In this document: one piece after another, positions 1-10,168 of the stretch
Numbering within the stretch: the stretch's first letter is position 1
Layout: every line of letters begins with the position of its first letter
Assembly (NCBI GenBank): GCA_015709575.1
Contig: CP054190.1
Location: forward strand, 2,850,616-2,914,615
Reading direction: 5' to 3'
Length of the DNA: 64,000 nucleotides
Source of the DNA: Planctomycetia bacterium
Lineage (GTDB): Bacteria; Planctomycetota; Phycisphaerae; UBA1845; Fen-1342
Notes under the pieces: model-generated
Databases searched by the model: none
Seen by the model: the letters and a program-made list of their open reading frames with translations, nothing else
Told to the model about the DNA's origin: nothing
Position numbers and translations under genes: made by a program

Positions 1-2973
1 CAGCGGGCGATAGCCAAGGAGTGTGCCGACTGGATGCGGCGGAAGGCCACCTTCCGGTCAAACCGCAGCAAGGCTCCAATGCAGCAGTTTATCTGCCTTC
101 AAGGCGAGGCCGGGCAAGCCGTCTATCAGCCGCTCCACGGCTTCACAGCCGTGGACCTTGGATATCAGCCCGGCAACGCGGTATCCAATTTCGTCAATCG
201 GATTGACGAGCCCTCGTTCACTACCACGTACCTCTCGCTCTTCGACCAGGTGTGGAACGACCCGGAGAAGATTGAGGATGTTACGGAGGCTCTGTGCGAA
301 CACATCGCCACCGTATACCAGGAAAATTCGCCCGAACGCATCTACTTCTTGATGCTCTTCAACATCTTCAGCGAATTTCTCGAAAACATTTCTGAAGACG
401 TGTTGCCTAACGACTTGACCGGCTACCAGGACAGTCTCATCTGGAAGAAGCTCTACAACTTCCAGCGTGACGCCGCTACAGGCATTATCAACAAGCTTGA
501 AACGTACAACGGTTGCATCCTTGCCGATAGCGTCGGCTTGGGAAAGACGTTCTCGGCTCTTGCCGTCATCAAGTATTACGAACTTCGGAACCGCTCCGTC
601 CTCGTGCTCTGCCCCAAGAAGCTGGCCGACAATTGGCTCAATTACAACCGCAACCTGACCACCAACATCTTCGCACGCGACCGATTCAACTATGACGTGC
701 TGTGTCACACGGACCTGTTGCGAACCACGGGCGAATCCTTCGGCACTCCGCTCAACCGCATCAATTGGGGCAACTACGACCTGGTCGTCATCGACGAGTC
801 CCACAACTTCCGAAACAACGACGCCTTCAAGGACCACGAGACTCGATACCAACGCCTGCTGAATTCGGTCATCCGCCAGGGCGTCAAGACCAAGGTCCTC
901 ATGCTGTCGGCGACGCCGGTGAACAACCGCTTCTCCGATTTGCGGAATCAGCTCGCCCTCGCATACGAAGGCGAATCGGAATCGCTTCGAGAGAAGCTCG
1001 GGATGAGCCGGGACATCGAGGAGATTTTCCGGCGTGCCCAGGCCGTGTTCAACGGGTGGTCAAAATTGCCGCCGGAGGAGCGGACGGCCGAGGCCATTCT
1101 CGACGCACTCGATTTTGATTTCTTCGAGCTTCTCGACAGCGTAACCATCGCTCGCTCACGCAAGCACATCGAGACCTTCTATGACACCGCTGATATCGGG
1201 GGCTTTCCTGAGCGACGCAAGCCCATCTCCGTGCACTGCCAGTTGACGCACCGTTCCGACGTAATCGGCTTCGACGAGATTTTTGCCCAATTGTCCATGC
1301 TCGAACTCGCCGCCTACGCCCCCGTGAGCTACATCCTTCCGAGTCGGCTGGCCAAGTACGAGGCCATGTACGACACCGAGGTCCGTGGCGGAGCAGGCAC
1401 GCTTCGACAGGCGGACCGCGAGAAGAGCCTGCAAGGGCTGATGACCATCAACCTCCTCAAGCGGCTTGAAAGCTCCGTCGAAGCATTTCGCATCACGCTC
1501 CAGAAGCTCCACGACAACCACACCCGGACGCTCGCCAAAATCGAGCAGTTCAAGAAGGACGGCATTGACCCCGGCTTCTTCGACGTGACCGCCGCTTTCG
1601 AGAACGCGGACCCGGATGACGAGGACTACCCCGACCCCGACGACGGCAACATCGGCGGCAAGGTGCGGGTGCGGCTATCTGACATGGACCTGCCATCGTG
1701 GGAACACGACCTTCGGGCCGACCTTGATGTCATTACTGCGTTGCTGGCGGAGATGCACAAAATCACGCCCGACCACGACGCAAAGCTCCAGCACCTCAAG
1801 ACGCAGATAAACAGCAAGCTCTCGTCGCCCATCAATCACGGCAACAGGAAGGTTCTGCTTTTCACCGCCTTCGCGGACACCGCCGAGTATCTTTACAAGC
1901 ACCTATCCCCTCACCTGCTTCGCGAGCACAAGATTCATTCCGGCATCGTCACCGGGACCAGTACGCCGCGAACCACGCTCGGAAAGGGCTTTGACTTCCA
2001 GGCCCTGTTGACGCTCTTCTCGCCACGCTCCAAAGAGAAAGCCCTGACGATGCCCGACGAACCGGGGGAGATTGACCTCCTCATCGGTACGGACTGCATT
2101 TCCGAGGGCCAGAACCTCCAGGATTGCGACTACCTCATCAATTATGACATTCACTGGAACCCCGTCCGCATCATCCAGCGATTCGGACGCATCGACCGCA
2201 TCGGCTCGACCAATGCGACCATTCAGCTTGTGAACTACTGGCCCGACATCACGCTGGACGAATACATCCGCCTCAAGGAACGGGTCGAGAATCGCATGGT
2301 CATCGCCGACGTGACCGCCACAGGCGACGACAATCCGCTCACGGCTGAGGCCAATGACGTTTCGTATCGGAAAGAGCAGCTTCGCCGCCTTCAGGAAGAA
2401 GTCATCGACATGGAGGACCTCAAGACCGGCGTGTCCATCACGGACCTTGGCTTGAACGACTTCCGTATGGACCTCCTGAACTACGTCAAGACCGCTGGCG
2501 ACCTCTCCAGTCTGCCGAGCGGAATGCACGCCGTTGTACCGGCCGACGCCGGACGCGGCCTTCACCCCGGCGTCATCTTTACGCTTCGTAATCGCAATCA
2601 CGCCGTCAACATCAACCAACAGAACCGACTCCATCCGTACTACCTGATTTATATGGGCAATGACGGCCGGGTTGTCGCGAATCACACAGAGGTGAAGCAG
2701 CTTCTCGACCTCGCCCGTGCCGCCTGTCGCGGCCAGCCCGAGCCGCTCCCGGCCGCTTACGGTCCGTTCAACGAGGCCACTGACGACGGCCGAAACATGG
2801 CTCTGTATTCCGGCTTGCTCGCCCAGGCCATCCGCAGCATCGTGAACGTGAAGGAGGACAAGGACCTCGACAGCCTCTTTACCGGCAAGACGACGACCGC
2901 TCTCACCAACACGATTGCGGGCCTTGACGACTTCGAGCTGCTCTCGTTCCTCGTCATTCAGGAGCCGAAGTGA
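1..2973 (+). CDS. SNF2-like DEAD/DEAH helicase of a type III RM-like defence module (5' end off window)
   Basis: Superfamily 2 helicase/translocase expected to move on DNA in a restriction or defence complex. The frame is open from base 1 and reads into recognisable family sequence before the first ATG at 34, so the N-terminus lies off the left edge. Counting codons from base 1, the Walker A motif GLGKT is at 179-183, the Walker B-type box DESH at 265-268, motif III SATP at 303-306 and the C-terminal helicase motif RFGRIDR at 727-733. The stop overlaps the GTG of the DUF4391 gene by 4 bp, indicating translational coupling. From memory, close homologues sit in the same order with DUF4391, Mod and Res. 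Helicase identity is secure; its role in the module is inferred. Confidence 0.92.
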   Translation, partial: QRAIAKECADWMRRKATFRSNRSKAPMQQFICLQGEAGQAVYQPLHGFTAVDLGYQPGNAVSNFVNRIDEPSFTTTYLSLFDQVWNDPEKIEDVTEALCEHIATVYQENSPERIYFLMLFNIFSEFLENISEDVLPNDLTGYQDSLIWKKLYNFQRDAATGIINKLETYNGCILADSVGLGKTFSALAVIKYYELRNRSVLVLCPKKLADNWLNYNRNLTTNIFARDRFNYDVLCHTDLLRTTGESFGTPLNRINWGNYDLVVIDESHNFRNNDAFKDHETRYQRLLNSVIRQGVKTKVLMLSATPVNNRFSDLRNQLALAYEGESESLREKLGMSRDIEEIFRRAQAVFNGWSKLPPEERTAEAILDALDFDFFELLDSVTIARSRKHIETFYDTADIGGFPERRKPISVHCQLTHRSDVIGFDEIFAQLSMLELAAYAPVSYILPSRLAKYEAMYDTEVRGGAGTLRQADREKSLQGLMTINLLKRLESSVEAFRITLQKLHDNHTRTLAKIEQFKKDGIDPGFFDVTAAFENADPDDEDYPDPDDGNIGGKVRVRLSDMDLPSWEHDLRADLDVITALLAEMHKITPDHDAKLQHLKTQINSKLSSPINHGNRKVLLFTAFADTAEYLYKHLSPHLLREHKIHSGIVTGTSTPRTTLGKGFDFQALLTLFSPRSKEKALTMPDEPGEIDLLIGTDCISEGQNLQDCDYLINYDIHWNPVRIIQRFGRIDRIGSTNATIQLVNYWPDITLDEYIRLKERVENRMVIADVTATGDDNPLTAEANDVSYRKEQLRRLQEEVIDMEDLKTGVSITDLGLNDFRMDLLNYVKTAGDLSSLPSGMHAVVPADAGRGLHPGVIFTLRNRNHAVNINQQNRLHPYYLIYMGNDGRVVANHTEVKQLLDLARAACRGQPEPLPAAYGPFNEATDDGRNMALYSGLLAQAIRSIVNVKEDKDLDSLFTGKTTTALTNTIAGLDDFELLSFLVIQEPK

Positions 2974-3671
2974 CCGGCGGCCTCTTCGAGTATCCGGCCC
3001 AGGCCGCGTTCGGCCGCGTGCTCCCCAAGAGCAAGGTCTTCGCCTTCGGGAGCGTGAGCCGTCGGGTCAAAGACCTCTTCGCAGCCGAGATCGAACGAAT
3101 CGTCTGGCGGTTCAAGCTCGCCCCTGAAACGGTCAATCTTCCGGCCGCCCCCGGCGTCACCGAAATTCAGATCTTCGGCGTCGAACTGAAGCCAGGAATC
3201 GAGGAGCTTACGGAGGACGTGCTCCGCTGCATCGACAACGCCATCGGCTTTCCAATCGTGTTTGAGATAGTCGCTCCCACGGTCAAGGGTGCCCGTGTTA
3301 AAGTTGTCGCCGCGTACAAGCGACCAAGCGAGGCGGACACGAGCAAGTGGGTGGTCGGCGATTACGTCTCGACCGAGTGGGTCCCCGCCGACGCGAAGCG
3401 GTCTACCCTTCCCGTGACGTTGAATCTCGGGAGCCTGTACGATCAAATGCTCCGGCAGTTGATGCCCGTTGCGGGCAGGCCCGGTGAGTCGCTCAAGGAG
3501 CTTGCCGAGCGGCAGCGGCTCATCGCGGTAAAGCAGCGGGAGCTTGTCCGGCTTGAGCAGCAGCTACGGCGGGAGAAGCAGTTCAACCGCAGGGTTGAAA
3601 TCAACGGCCAGATGCGTGAAGTTAAGGCCGCTGTGGACGCACTGACCGAGGTCGAACGTGGCAGGGATTGA
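2970..3671 (+). CDS. DUF4391 domain protein of the defence module
   Basis: A 233-aa protein matching what I know of DUF4391: an N-terminal FEYPAQAAFGRVLPKSK-type motif, a core segment with VAAYKRPSEAD and KWVVGDY, and a basic, probably coiled-coil C-terminus from about residue 175 to the end rich in Arg, Lys, Glu and Gln. The start is the GTG at 2970, overlapping the helicase stop by 4 bp; the Mod ATG follows the stop by 2 bp. Four genes this tightly packed suggest one operon. The biochemical function is unknown; a nuclease-like or adaptor role in the helicase-Mod-Res system is only a guess. Confidence 0.85.
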   Translation: MTGGLFEYPAQAAFGRVLPKSKVFAFGSVSRRVKDLFAAEIERIVWRFKLAPETVNLPAAPGVTEIQIFGVELKPGIEELTEDVLRCIDNAIGFPIVFEIVAPTVKGARVKVVAAYKRPSEADTSKWVVGDYVSTEWVPADAKRSTLPVTLNLGSLYDQMLRQLMPVAGRPGESLKELAERQRLIAVKQRELVRLEQQLRREKQFNRRVEINGQMREVKAAVDALTEVERGRD

Positions 3672-3673
3672 CG

Positions 3674-3896
3674 ATGAAGAAGCTGAAGATGCACACGCCC
3701 GACGGAACGAAGGACAACATTGCCCGCATCGCGGAGCTGTTTCCCAACTGCGTCACGGAGACGAAGGACGACAAGGGCACTGTCACCCGTGCTATCGACT
3801 TTGACCAGCTTCGGCAGGAACTCTCGGACCACCTCGTGGATGGACCCGGCGAACGCTACCACCTCGACTGGCCGGGCAAGCGTGAAGCCCTCCTAA
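3674..3896 (+). pseudogene. mod: Type III Mod adenine methyltransferase, 5' fragment (split by IS)
   Basis: Encodes the first 74 codons of a type III Mod protein, containing the family's N-terminal AELFPNCVTE-like stretch, the IDFDQLRQELSDH segment and the GKREALL segment. The 1455-bp insertion sequence starts at 3897, and translation runs into it and stops a few codons later at 3905-3907. Joining 3674-3896 to 5356-7067 gives 1935 nt, an uninterrupted 644-codon frame, so this is one gene split by a clean insertion. ATG 3674 is preferred over the TTG at 3668 because it directly follows the DUF4391 stop. The fragment alone has no catalytic motif. Confidence 0.9.
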
Positions 3897-5351
3897 CAGC
3901 CCGTTGAAAAACCCCTTGCCGGCCGTGTGATAATGGAAGTGTCAAGGAGGACGCGTGATGGCGTTGGGACAGCGTGGCGGCGAGCGGCAGGAAGAGCTGT
4001 GGATTCCGGCTGCGAGGGTGGCGCGGGGGCCGGGTCATCCGTTCTACGACCAGCTCAACAAGCTGTTGGGTGAAGCGGAGTTCGATCGCTGGGTCGAGGA
4101 GCGCTGCCGGACGTTTTACGCCGAGCAGGGCCGGCCGGGGATTCCGCCGGGGGTGTACTTCCGGATGCTGCTGATCGGCTACTTCGAGGGGCTGGAGAGC
4201 CAGCGTGGGATCGCGTGGCGGTGTGCGGACTCGAACTCACTCAAGAGCTTCCTGGGATTCGGCCTGACGGAGACGACGCCGGACCATTCGTCGCTGACGA
4301 ACATTCGCAAGCGGCTGCCGCTGGAGGTGCACGAGGAGGTCTTCGCGTTCGTGCTGGGGATCGCGCAGCTCAGGAAGCTGCTGAAGGGTCAGGCGGTTGG
4401 CGTGGATGCGACGCTGCTGGAGGCCAATGCGGCGCTCAAGAGCATCGTCCGCAAGGATACGGGCGAGGATTACAGGCAGTACCTGCGGCGGCTGGCGAAA
4501 GAAGCGGGCATCGAAGATCCGACCGACGATGATCTGAAAAGGTTCGACCAGAAGCGCAAGGGCAAGAAGCTCTCGAATGACGACTGGCAGTCGACGACCG
4601 AGCCGGACGGCCGGATTGCGAAGATGAAGGACGGCACGACGCACATCGCGCACAAGGCCGAGCACGCAGTGGACCTGGAGAGCGAGCTGCTGCTGGCGGC
4701 GACGGTGCAGCCGGGGGACCGCAGCGATCCGGAGAGCCTGACGCAGACGCTGGTGGCGGCGCAGCTGAATCTGATGCGGGCGGGCAGCAAGAGCGAACTC
4801 CGCGATCTGGCGACCGACAGCGGGTATCACAAGAATGAAACGTTGGCGCAGTGTGCCGCGTGGGGCATTCGCACGTACATCAGCGAGAAGGATGAGTCGC
4901 AGTCGCGTGTCTGGGGCGACAAGCCCGCGGAGCAGGAGCGGGCTTTCCGCAACAACCGCCGCCGAATTCATGGGCGCCGGGGGCGACGACTCCAGCGGCT
5001 CCGGCGTGTGCTCTGCGAACGCAGCTTCGCGCACACCTGCGAGACCGGCGGCGGGAGGCGAAGCTGGCTGCGGGGGTTGGAGAACGTGGCGAAGCGCTAC
5101 GTGATTCACGCGGCGGCGTACAACCTGGGCGTGATTCTGCGGAAGTTGTTCGGGGTCGGCACGCCGCGGAGCCTGCAGGGCCGGGCCGTCGCGGCCTGCG
5201 CGGCGCTGTTGGCCGTCGCAAAGGGTCTGTGGCGCGGGTTGGTCATCCGCATCGCGCCGCTTCACTGTCGGAACCGGAGACCCCCGCTCGACATGCCCGA
5301 CGCGCGCCAGCTGGAGGCCGCATAGCGAAACGCCGGTTGTTCAACGGGCTG
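3897..5351 (+). mobile_element. IS1182-like insertion sequence, copy A (1455 bp) inside mod
   Basis: Both ends carry the terminal inverted repeat CAGCCCGTTGAA, extending to about 17 bp with one mismatch. A 4-bp target duplication, CTAA, lies at 3893-3896 and 5352-5355. A single transposase reads left to right. A second copy of identical length lies inverted at 36724-38178, flanked by a different duplication (TTAA). The family assignment to IS1182 rests on the transposase and is moderately sure; the boundaries are exact because the duplications and the restored mod frame agree. Confidence 0.93.
3955..5325 (+). CDS. DDE transposase of IS1182-like copy A
   Basis: A 456-aa transposase that catalyses IS cut-and-paste movement. 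The N-terminal domain (about residues 20-130) is the PFYDQLNKLL / RMLLIGYFEGLESQRGIAWR type. The DDE core includes GVDATLLEANAA (first Asp), ATDSGYH (second Asp) and the CERSFAH region with a following GRRSWLRG stretch for the catalytic Glu. A ribosome-binding site AAGGAGG lies just upstream, and either ATG 3955 or the GTG/ATG pair around it could start translation. Identical in protein sequence to the copy at 36750-38120, so both insertions are recent. Confidence 0.9.
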   Translation: MMALGQRGGERQEELWIPAARVARGPGHPFYDQLNKLLGEAEFDRWVEERCRTFYAEQGRPGIPPGVYFRMLLIGYFEGLESQRGIAWRCADSNSLKSFLGFGLTETTPDHSSLTNIRKRLPLEVHEEVFAFVLGIAQLRKLLKGQAVGVDATLLEANAALKSIVRKDTGEDYRQYLRRLAKEAGIEDPTDDDLKRFDQKRKGKKLSNDDWQSTTEPDGRIAKMKDGTTHIAHKAEHAVDLESELLLAATVQPGDRSDPESLTQTLVAAQLNLMRAGSKSELRDLATDSGYHKNETLAQCAAWGIRTYISEKDESQSRVWGDKPAEQERAFRNNRRRIHGRRGRRLQRLRRVLCERSFAHTCETGGGRRSWLRGLENVAKRYVIHAAAYNLGVILRKLFGVGTPRSLQGRAVAACAALLAVAKGLWRGLVIRIAPLHCRNRRPPLDMPDARQLEAA

Positions 5352-5355
5352 CTAA
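5352..5355. repeat. Target-site duplication CTAA of IS copy A (right copy; left copy 3893-3896)
   Basis: CTAA is present immediately outside both inverted repeats. Deleting the IS and one CTAA joins codons encoding ALLTA to HAPIARTLRP, exactly the continuity expected in Mod proteins. Confidence 0.92.
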
Positions 5356-7067
5356 CAGCACATGCCCCAATCGCTCGAACACTTCGACCGAGCCGAAAGG
5401 AGAGCGTCGCTTTTGAAACGACGAAGAATTTGTTTATCGAAGGGGACAACCTCGACGCTCTCAAGCTGTTGCAGGAGACGTACCTCAACCAGGTAAAAAT
5501 GATTTACATTGACCCCCCGTATAACACGGGGAAGGACTTTCTTTACGATGACGACTTTACAGAAGACACCGATGCATACTTCGAGCGGTCTCTTCAGCGA
5601 GGGGAGGATGGTGAAAGGCTAATCGCGAATACTGAGTCAAATGGCCGCTTTCACTCCGACTGGCTATCGATGCTCTATCCTCGACTGCGATTAGCACGGA
5701 CCTTGCTGCGGGACGATGGGGTCATATTCATTTCGATTGATGATAATGAACTACCACACCTGTTATGTATATGCGATGAGGTATTTGGTGCGAGCAACTT
5801 TATCGCGTCCATAGCTGTCCAGGTGAATCCGAGAGGCCGGCACCTTGACAACTTTGTAGCTCGCACTCACGAGTACGTCGTCATCTACGGACGGAACGCG
5901 TCGAACCCGAAGACGATGAATGGGCTCAACAAGACTGGGCGTATGCTTGAGGAATACGACAGGGCCGATGCTCGCGGCAAATACCGTCTCCTGGGCCTTC
6001 GCAACCGGAATCAGGCGTTTAATCCGACTACCCGTCCGAATCTTTATTACTCGCTGTTCGTGAATCCTCAAGACCGCACTGTGAGCACTACACGCTCTAC
6101 ACGTTACACAGATGAAGTACTTCCCATCACGCCGGATGACATCAAGACTTGCTGGACATGGAGTAAGGAAAAGGTGGAAGCGGAGAGTGCTTTGCTTACC
6201 GCCGAGCGGACTGGCGATGAATGGCGAATTTACCGCAAGGACTACCTCGATGGAGCTGACGGCGTTGCAACGACCATGCCGAAGTCTCTTTGGACCGAAA
6301 AGGAATTCAGCAACGACTATGGCAGAAGAGTCATCAAGCAGTTATTCGGCAAGGCCGTTATGGATTTTCCGAAGTCTGTCGAGCTCCTTGAGCAACTGGT
6401 GCGACTCGGCACAACCGATGGAAGCATTGTGCTTGACTTCTTTGCGGGCTCAGCCACCACAGCTCACGCCGTGATGTCCGTGAACGCAGCTGATGGTCGG
6501 GTTCGACGCTTCTTTTTGGTGCAATTGCCTGAGCCTTGTGCTGAGGAGTCCGAAGCACACAAAGCGGGCTTCAGCAACATTGCCGAACTGGCGAAGGAGC
6601 GGATTCGACGTGCCGGAAGGAAACTCGAAGGCGATGCCGGCCTCACTACCGCAACTGTCGATACCGGCTTTCGGGTATTGACGGTGGACACCTCTAACAT
6701 GAAAGACGTGTACTACCAGCCTGACGCAGTGAAACAAGAGACGCTTCACGGGCTCGTAGATAACGTGAAGGACGACCGTTCAGACGAAGACCTGCTGTTC
6801 CAGGTGCTTCTCGATTGGGGCGTGGACCTCACGCTTCCCATCGCGTCGGAGAAACTCAGGGGCAAGGCCGTTCACTTTGTAGACACGAACGCTCTTGCCG
6901 CCTGCTTCGAGCCGGGCATCGACGAGGCATTCATCAAGGAGCTGGCCGCCCGAAAGCCCCTCCGGGCCGTGTTCCGCGACACCGGGTACGGCAGCGACGC
7001 GACGAAGATAAACGTCGAGCAGATTTTCAAGCTCCTGTCGCCCGGCACGGAAGTGAAGAGCATTTAG
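5356..7067 (+). pseudogene. mod: Type III Mod adenine methyltransferase, 3' fragment with all catalytic motifs
   Basis: The remaining 570 residues of Mod. In the restored 644-aa numbering the catalytic DPPY motif is at 127-130 and the SAM-binding DFFAGSATTAHA motif starts near 435. DPPY before FxG is the beta-class order typical of type III Mod. The frame stays open upstream into the IS as far as a GTG at 5229, so a product with a junk N-terminus lacking the native first 75 residues could in principle be made. Whether modification activity survives is unknown; if it does not, an active Res would also be expected to be silent, since type III Res needs Mod. Called a broken gene because native initiation is separated from the body. 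Confidence 0.88.
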
Positions 7068-7080
7068 CGGAGCCTGCCGG

Positions 7081-10000
7081 ATGAAGCTGAAATTCAAAAA
7101 GCAGGCCTATCAGACCACCGCCGTCGAAGCCGTCGTGAACTGCTTCGCGGGACAGCCGCTCTCCACCGGCCCGAGCTATCGCATCGACCCGGGGCGAGCC
7201 AAAGAGACGCCTCAGTTGACGATGGCCGCGTTTGAAGAGCTGGCGGGCTTCAAGAACGCGGACCTTGCGTTGCCGCTCCCGAAGGTGCTGGAGAACATCC
7301 AGTCGGTGCAGCGGCATCAGAACCTGCCCGTGTCTCAATCGCTCGTCACGAACTCAATTTGCAGCGTGAACCTCGACATCGAGATGGAGACCGGCACGGG
7401 CAAGACCTACTGCTACATCAAGACCATGTTCGAAATGAACAAGCGGTACGGCTGGACGAAGTTCATCGTCGTCGTGCCGAGCATCGCAATCCGCGAAGGC
7501 GTGAACAAGTCGCTTGAAATCACGGCCGAGCACTTCCTAAAGGATTACGGCAAGCGGGCAAGGTTCTTCATTTACGACTCCAAGCAGTTGCACAACTTGG
7601 AGAGCTTTTCGTCCGACGCCGGTATCAACGTGATGATCATTAACGTCCAGGCATTCAACGCCACCGGCAAGGACAACCGTCGCATCTACGAGGAACTGGA
7701 CGACTTCCAGTCCCGCCGTCCCATCGATGTGATCAAGCAGAATCGGCCCATCCTGGTTCTTGACGAGCCGCAGAAGATGGAGGGACGGAGGACGCTGGAC
7801 TCGCTCAAAGAGTTCAACCCCCTCATGATTTTGCGATACTCCGCGACGCACAAGACGCAGCACAACAAGGTCCATCGCCTGGACGCTCTGGACGCTTACA
7901 ACCAGAAGCTCGTGAAGAAAATCGCGGTGCGGGGAATCTCGACACGCGGATTCACGGGAACGAACGCGTACCTCTACTTGGAGTCCATCGAGGTTTCCAC
8001 GACCAAGCCGCCGGTTGCCCGGATGGAAATCGAGATTCAGACCAAGACCGGCATCAAACGGGAGATTCGCAAGGTCGGCCGCAACGACAACTTGATGGAC
8101 CTTTCCGGCGGGTTGAACCAGTACAAGGGCTTCGTGGTCGCGGACATCGACGCTCTTGCCGACGTGGTCAAGTTCAGCAACGGCCACGAGCTTCATGCCG
8201 GTGAGGCGAGCGGCGACGTGAGCGAAATGACCATCCGGCGAATCCAGATTCGTGAGGCCATCAAAGCCCACCTCGAAAAGGAGCAGGCCCTCTTCGACCA
8301 GGGCATCAAGGTGCTCACGCTGTTTTTCATCGACGAGGTCGCCAAGTATCGCCAATACAACGACGCGGGGGAGCAGTCCGGCGAATACGCCACAATCTTC
8401 GAGGAAGAATACACGCGGCTGCGTGATGAGACGGCCACGCTGTTCGACAGCAAGGCCTACGCGAAATATCTGAAGGGCATCGACCCCGCCAGGACGCACA
8501 ACGGGTACTTCTCCATCGACAAGAGGAGCAAGCGGCTCATCGACCCGAGCGTCGCCGCCAGGGGCGAGCTCGCCGGTCAGACCGACGATGTTGATGCGTA
8601 CGACCTGATTTTGAAGGACAAGGAGCGGTTGCTGTCGCTGGAGGAGCCAGTGCGGTTCATCTTCTCGCACTCGGCACTCCGCGAGGGCTGGGACAATCCG
8701 AACGTCTTCGTCATCGGCACGCTGAAGCACAGCGACAACACGGTCAGTCGGCGGCAGGAGGTCGGGCGCGGAATGCGGCTGGCAGTCATCTCGGACGGCC
8801 CCCTCAAGGGCGAACGCATGGATGACCCGGCCACGGTGCATCAGGTCAACGTGCTGACCGTTGTCGCCAACGAAAGCTACAAGGACTTTGTGTCGGGCTT
8901 GCAGAAAGACATCAGCGAGTCCTTGTCTGAGCGGCCGCGAGTTGCGAACGAGACTTACTTCACCGGCAAAGTTCTTAAGACCGAGACCGGTGACGTGCCC
9001 ATCACCCCCCAGATTGCCAAGCAGATTTATAAGTACCTCGTTAAGAATGACTACACGGACGACAAGGACGGCATCGCCGCAACGTACCACGAGGCCAAGA
9101 AGGAAGGCACCCTCGCACCCCTCCCCGAAGAGCTGAAGCCCCACGCCGAGCAGGTTTTCAAGTTGATTGAGAGCGTCTTCAGCGACGCTCAGATGCCGGA
9201 AATCGGCGACGACCGCAAGGCGAAAATCAACCCCCTCAGCAGGAACTTCGACAAGAAGGAGTTTCAGGAGCTCTGGGGCCGAATCAACCAGAAGGCGGCG
9301 TACACCGTACATTTCGAGTCCGCCGAGCTTATCGAAAAGTGCGTCCGGGCTTTGGACAGGGAGCTCAATGTCTCGCCCCTCCAATACACCGTTCAACGCG
9401 GCGAACAGATAGCCGACGCGACGGTTGAGACGCTCAAGAAGGGGGAGGCCTTCAAGTTGAGCGAGACCGAGACGACCGACCACAAGGCATCGGTTCATTC
9501 CGCCGTGAAGTACGACCTGATTGGCACGCTCGCAGAAAAGACGCAGTTGATGCGAGCAACCATCGCCGCCATTCTCACCGGGGTGCAGAAGCTTACCTTC
9601 GACCAGTACAAAACCAATCCCGAGGATTTCATTCTCAAAGCAGCTCGTATCATCAACGAGCAGAAGGCGACGGTAATCGTCGAGCACCTTGCGTACGACC
9701 CCATCGAGGACCGCCACAGCGTGGCCATCTTCACGCAGGAGAAACCGAAGGACAGCTTCGCCAAGGCGATGAAGGTGGACCGGCACATCTACGATTACGT
9801 TTTCACTGACTCGAAGAACGAGCGGAACTTTGTCACCGAACTGGACACAGGCGTCGAAGTAGTCGTTTACGCCAAACTCCCCAAGAGCTTTTCCATCCCA
9901 ACGCCCGTCGGGAACTACAACCCCGACTGGGCCATTGCGTTCGAGCAAGGGAAGGTCAAGCACGTCTATTTCGTCGCGGAGACGAAGGGGTCCATGTCAA

Positions 10001-10131
10001 CGCTCGAACTCCGGGAGATTGAGGACTGCAAAATCAAGTGTGCTCGGAAGTTTTTTGCGAAGATTACGTCGGAGCAGGTTCGATACGACGTGGTTGATAA
10101 CTACGCCAAGCTTATGGAACTGGTGAAGTAA
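7081..10131 (+). CDS. res: Type III restriction endonuclease Res subunit
   Basis: A 1016-aa translocase-nuclease that partners with Mod. Walker A ETGTGKT is at 103-109, the DEPQ box at 228-231 and the RYSATH motif III shortly after. The C-terminal nuclease domain is visible as PD at 948-949 followed by ETK at 967-969, the PD-ExK signature. Begins 13 bp after mod with a GGAG ribosome-binding site at about 7069. Length and motif order match the family. No damage is seen in this gene, although its partner mod is split. Confidence 0.93.
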   Translation: MKLKFKKQAYQTTAVEAVVNCFAGQPLSTGPSYRIDPGRAKETPQLTMAAFEELAGFKNADLALPLPKVLENIQSVQRHQNLPVSQSLVTNSICSVNLDIEMETGTGKTYCYIKTMFEMNKRYGWTKFIVVVPSIAIREGVNKSLEITAEHFLKDYGKRARFFIYDSKQLHNLESFSSDAGINVMIINVQAFNATGKDNRRIYEELDDFQSRRPIDVIKQNRPILVLDEPQKMEGRRTLDSLKEFNPLMILRYSATHKTQHNKVHRLDALDAYNQKLVKKIAVRGISTRGFTGTNAYLYLESIEVSTTKPPVARMEIEIQTKTGIKREIRKVGRNDNLMDLSGGLNQYKGFVVADIDALADVVKFSNGHELHAGEASGDVSEMTIRRIQIREAIKAHLEKEQALFDQGIKVLTLFFIDEVAKYRQYNDAGEQSGEYATIFEEEYTRLRDETATLFDSKAYAKYLKGIDPARTHNGYFSIDKRSKRLIDPSVAARGELAGQTDDVDAYDLILKDKERLLSLEEPVRFIFSHSALREGWDNPNVFVIGTLKHSDNTVSRRQEVGRGMRLAVISDGPLKGERMDDPATVHQVNVLTVVANESYKDFVSGLQKDISESLSERPRVANETYFTGKVLKTETGDVPITPQIAKQIYKYLVKNDYTDDKDGIAATYHEAKKEGTLAPLPEELKPHAEQVFKLIESVFSDAQMPEIGDDRKAKINPLSRNFDKKEFQELWGRINQKAAYTVHFESAELIEKCVRALDRELNVSPLQYTVQRGEQIADATVETLKKGEAFKLSETETTDHKASVHSAVKYDLIGTLAEKTQLMRATIAAILTGVQKLTFDQYKTNPEDFILKAARIINEQKATVIVEHLAYDPIEDRHSVAIFTQEKPKDSFAKAMKVDRHIYDYVFTDSKNERNFVTELDTGVEVVVYAKLPKSFSIPTPVGNYNPDWAIAFEQGKVKHVYFVAETKGSMSTLELREIEDCKIKCARKFFAKITSEQVRYDVVDNYAKLMELVK

Positions 10132-10168
10132 TTTGCTCGGCGGCGTCAGCGAGGCCGCAGTCGTGCCT

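Noticed and set aside
7537-9963. An 808-codon open frame antisense to res
   Set aside because: High-GC antisense shadow; no motif, and res is unmistakable on the other strand.
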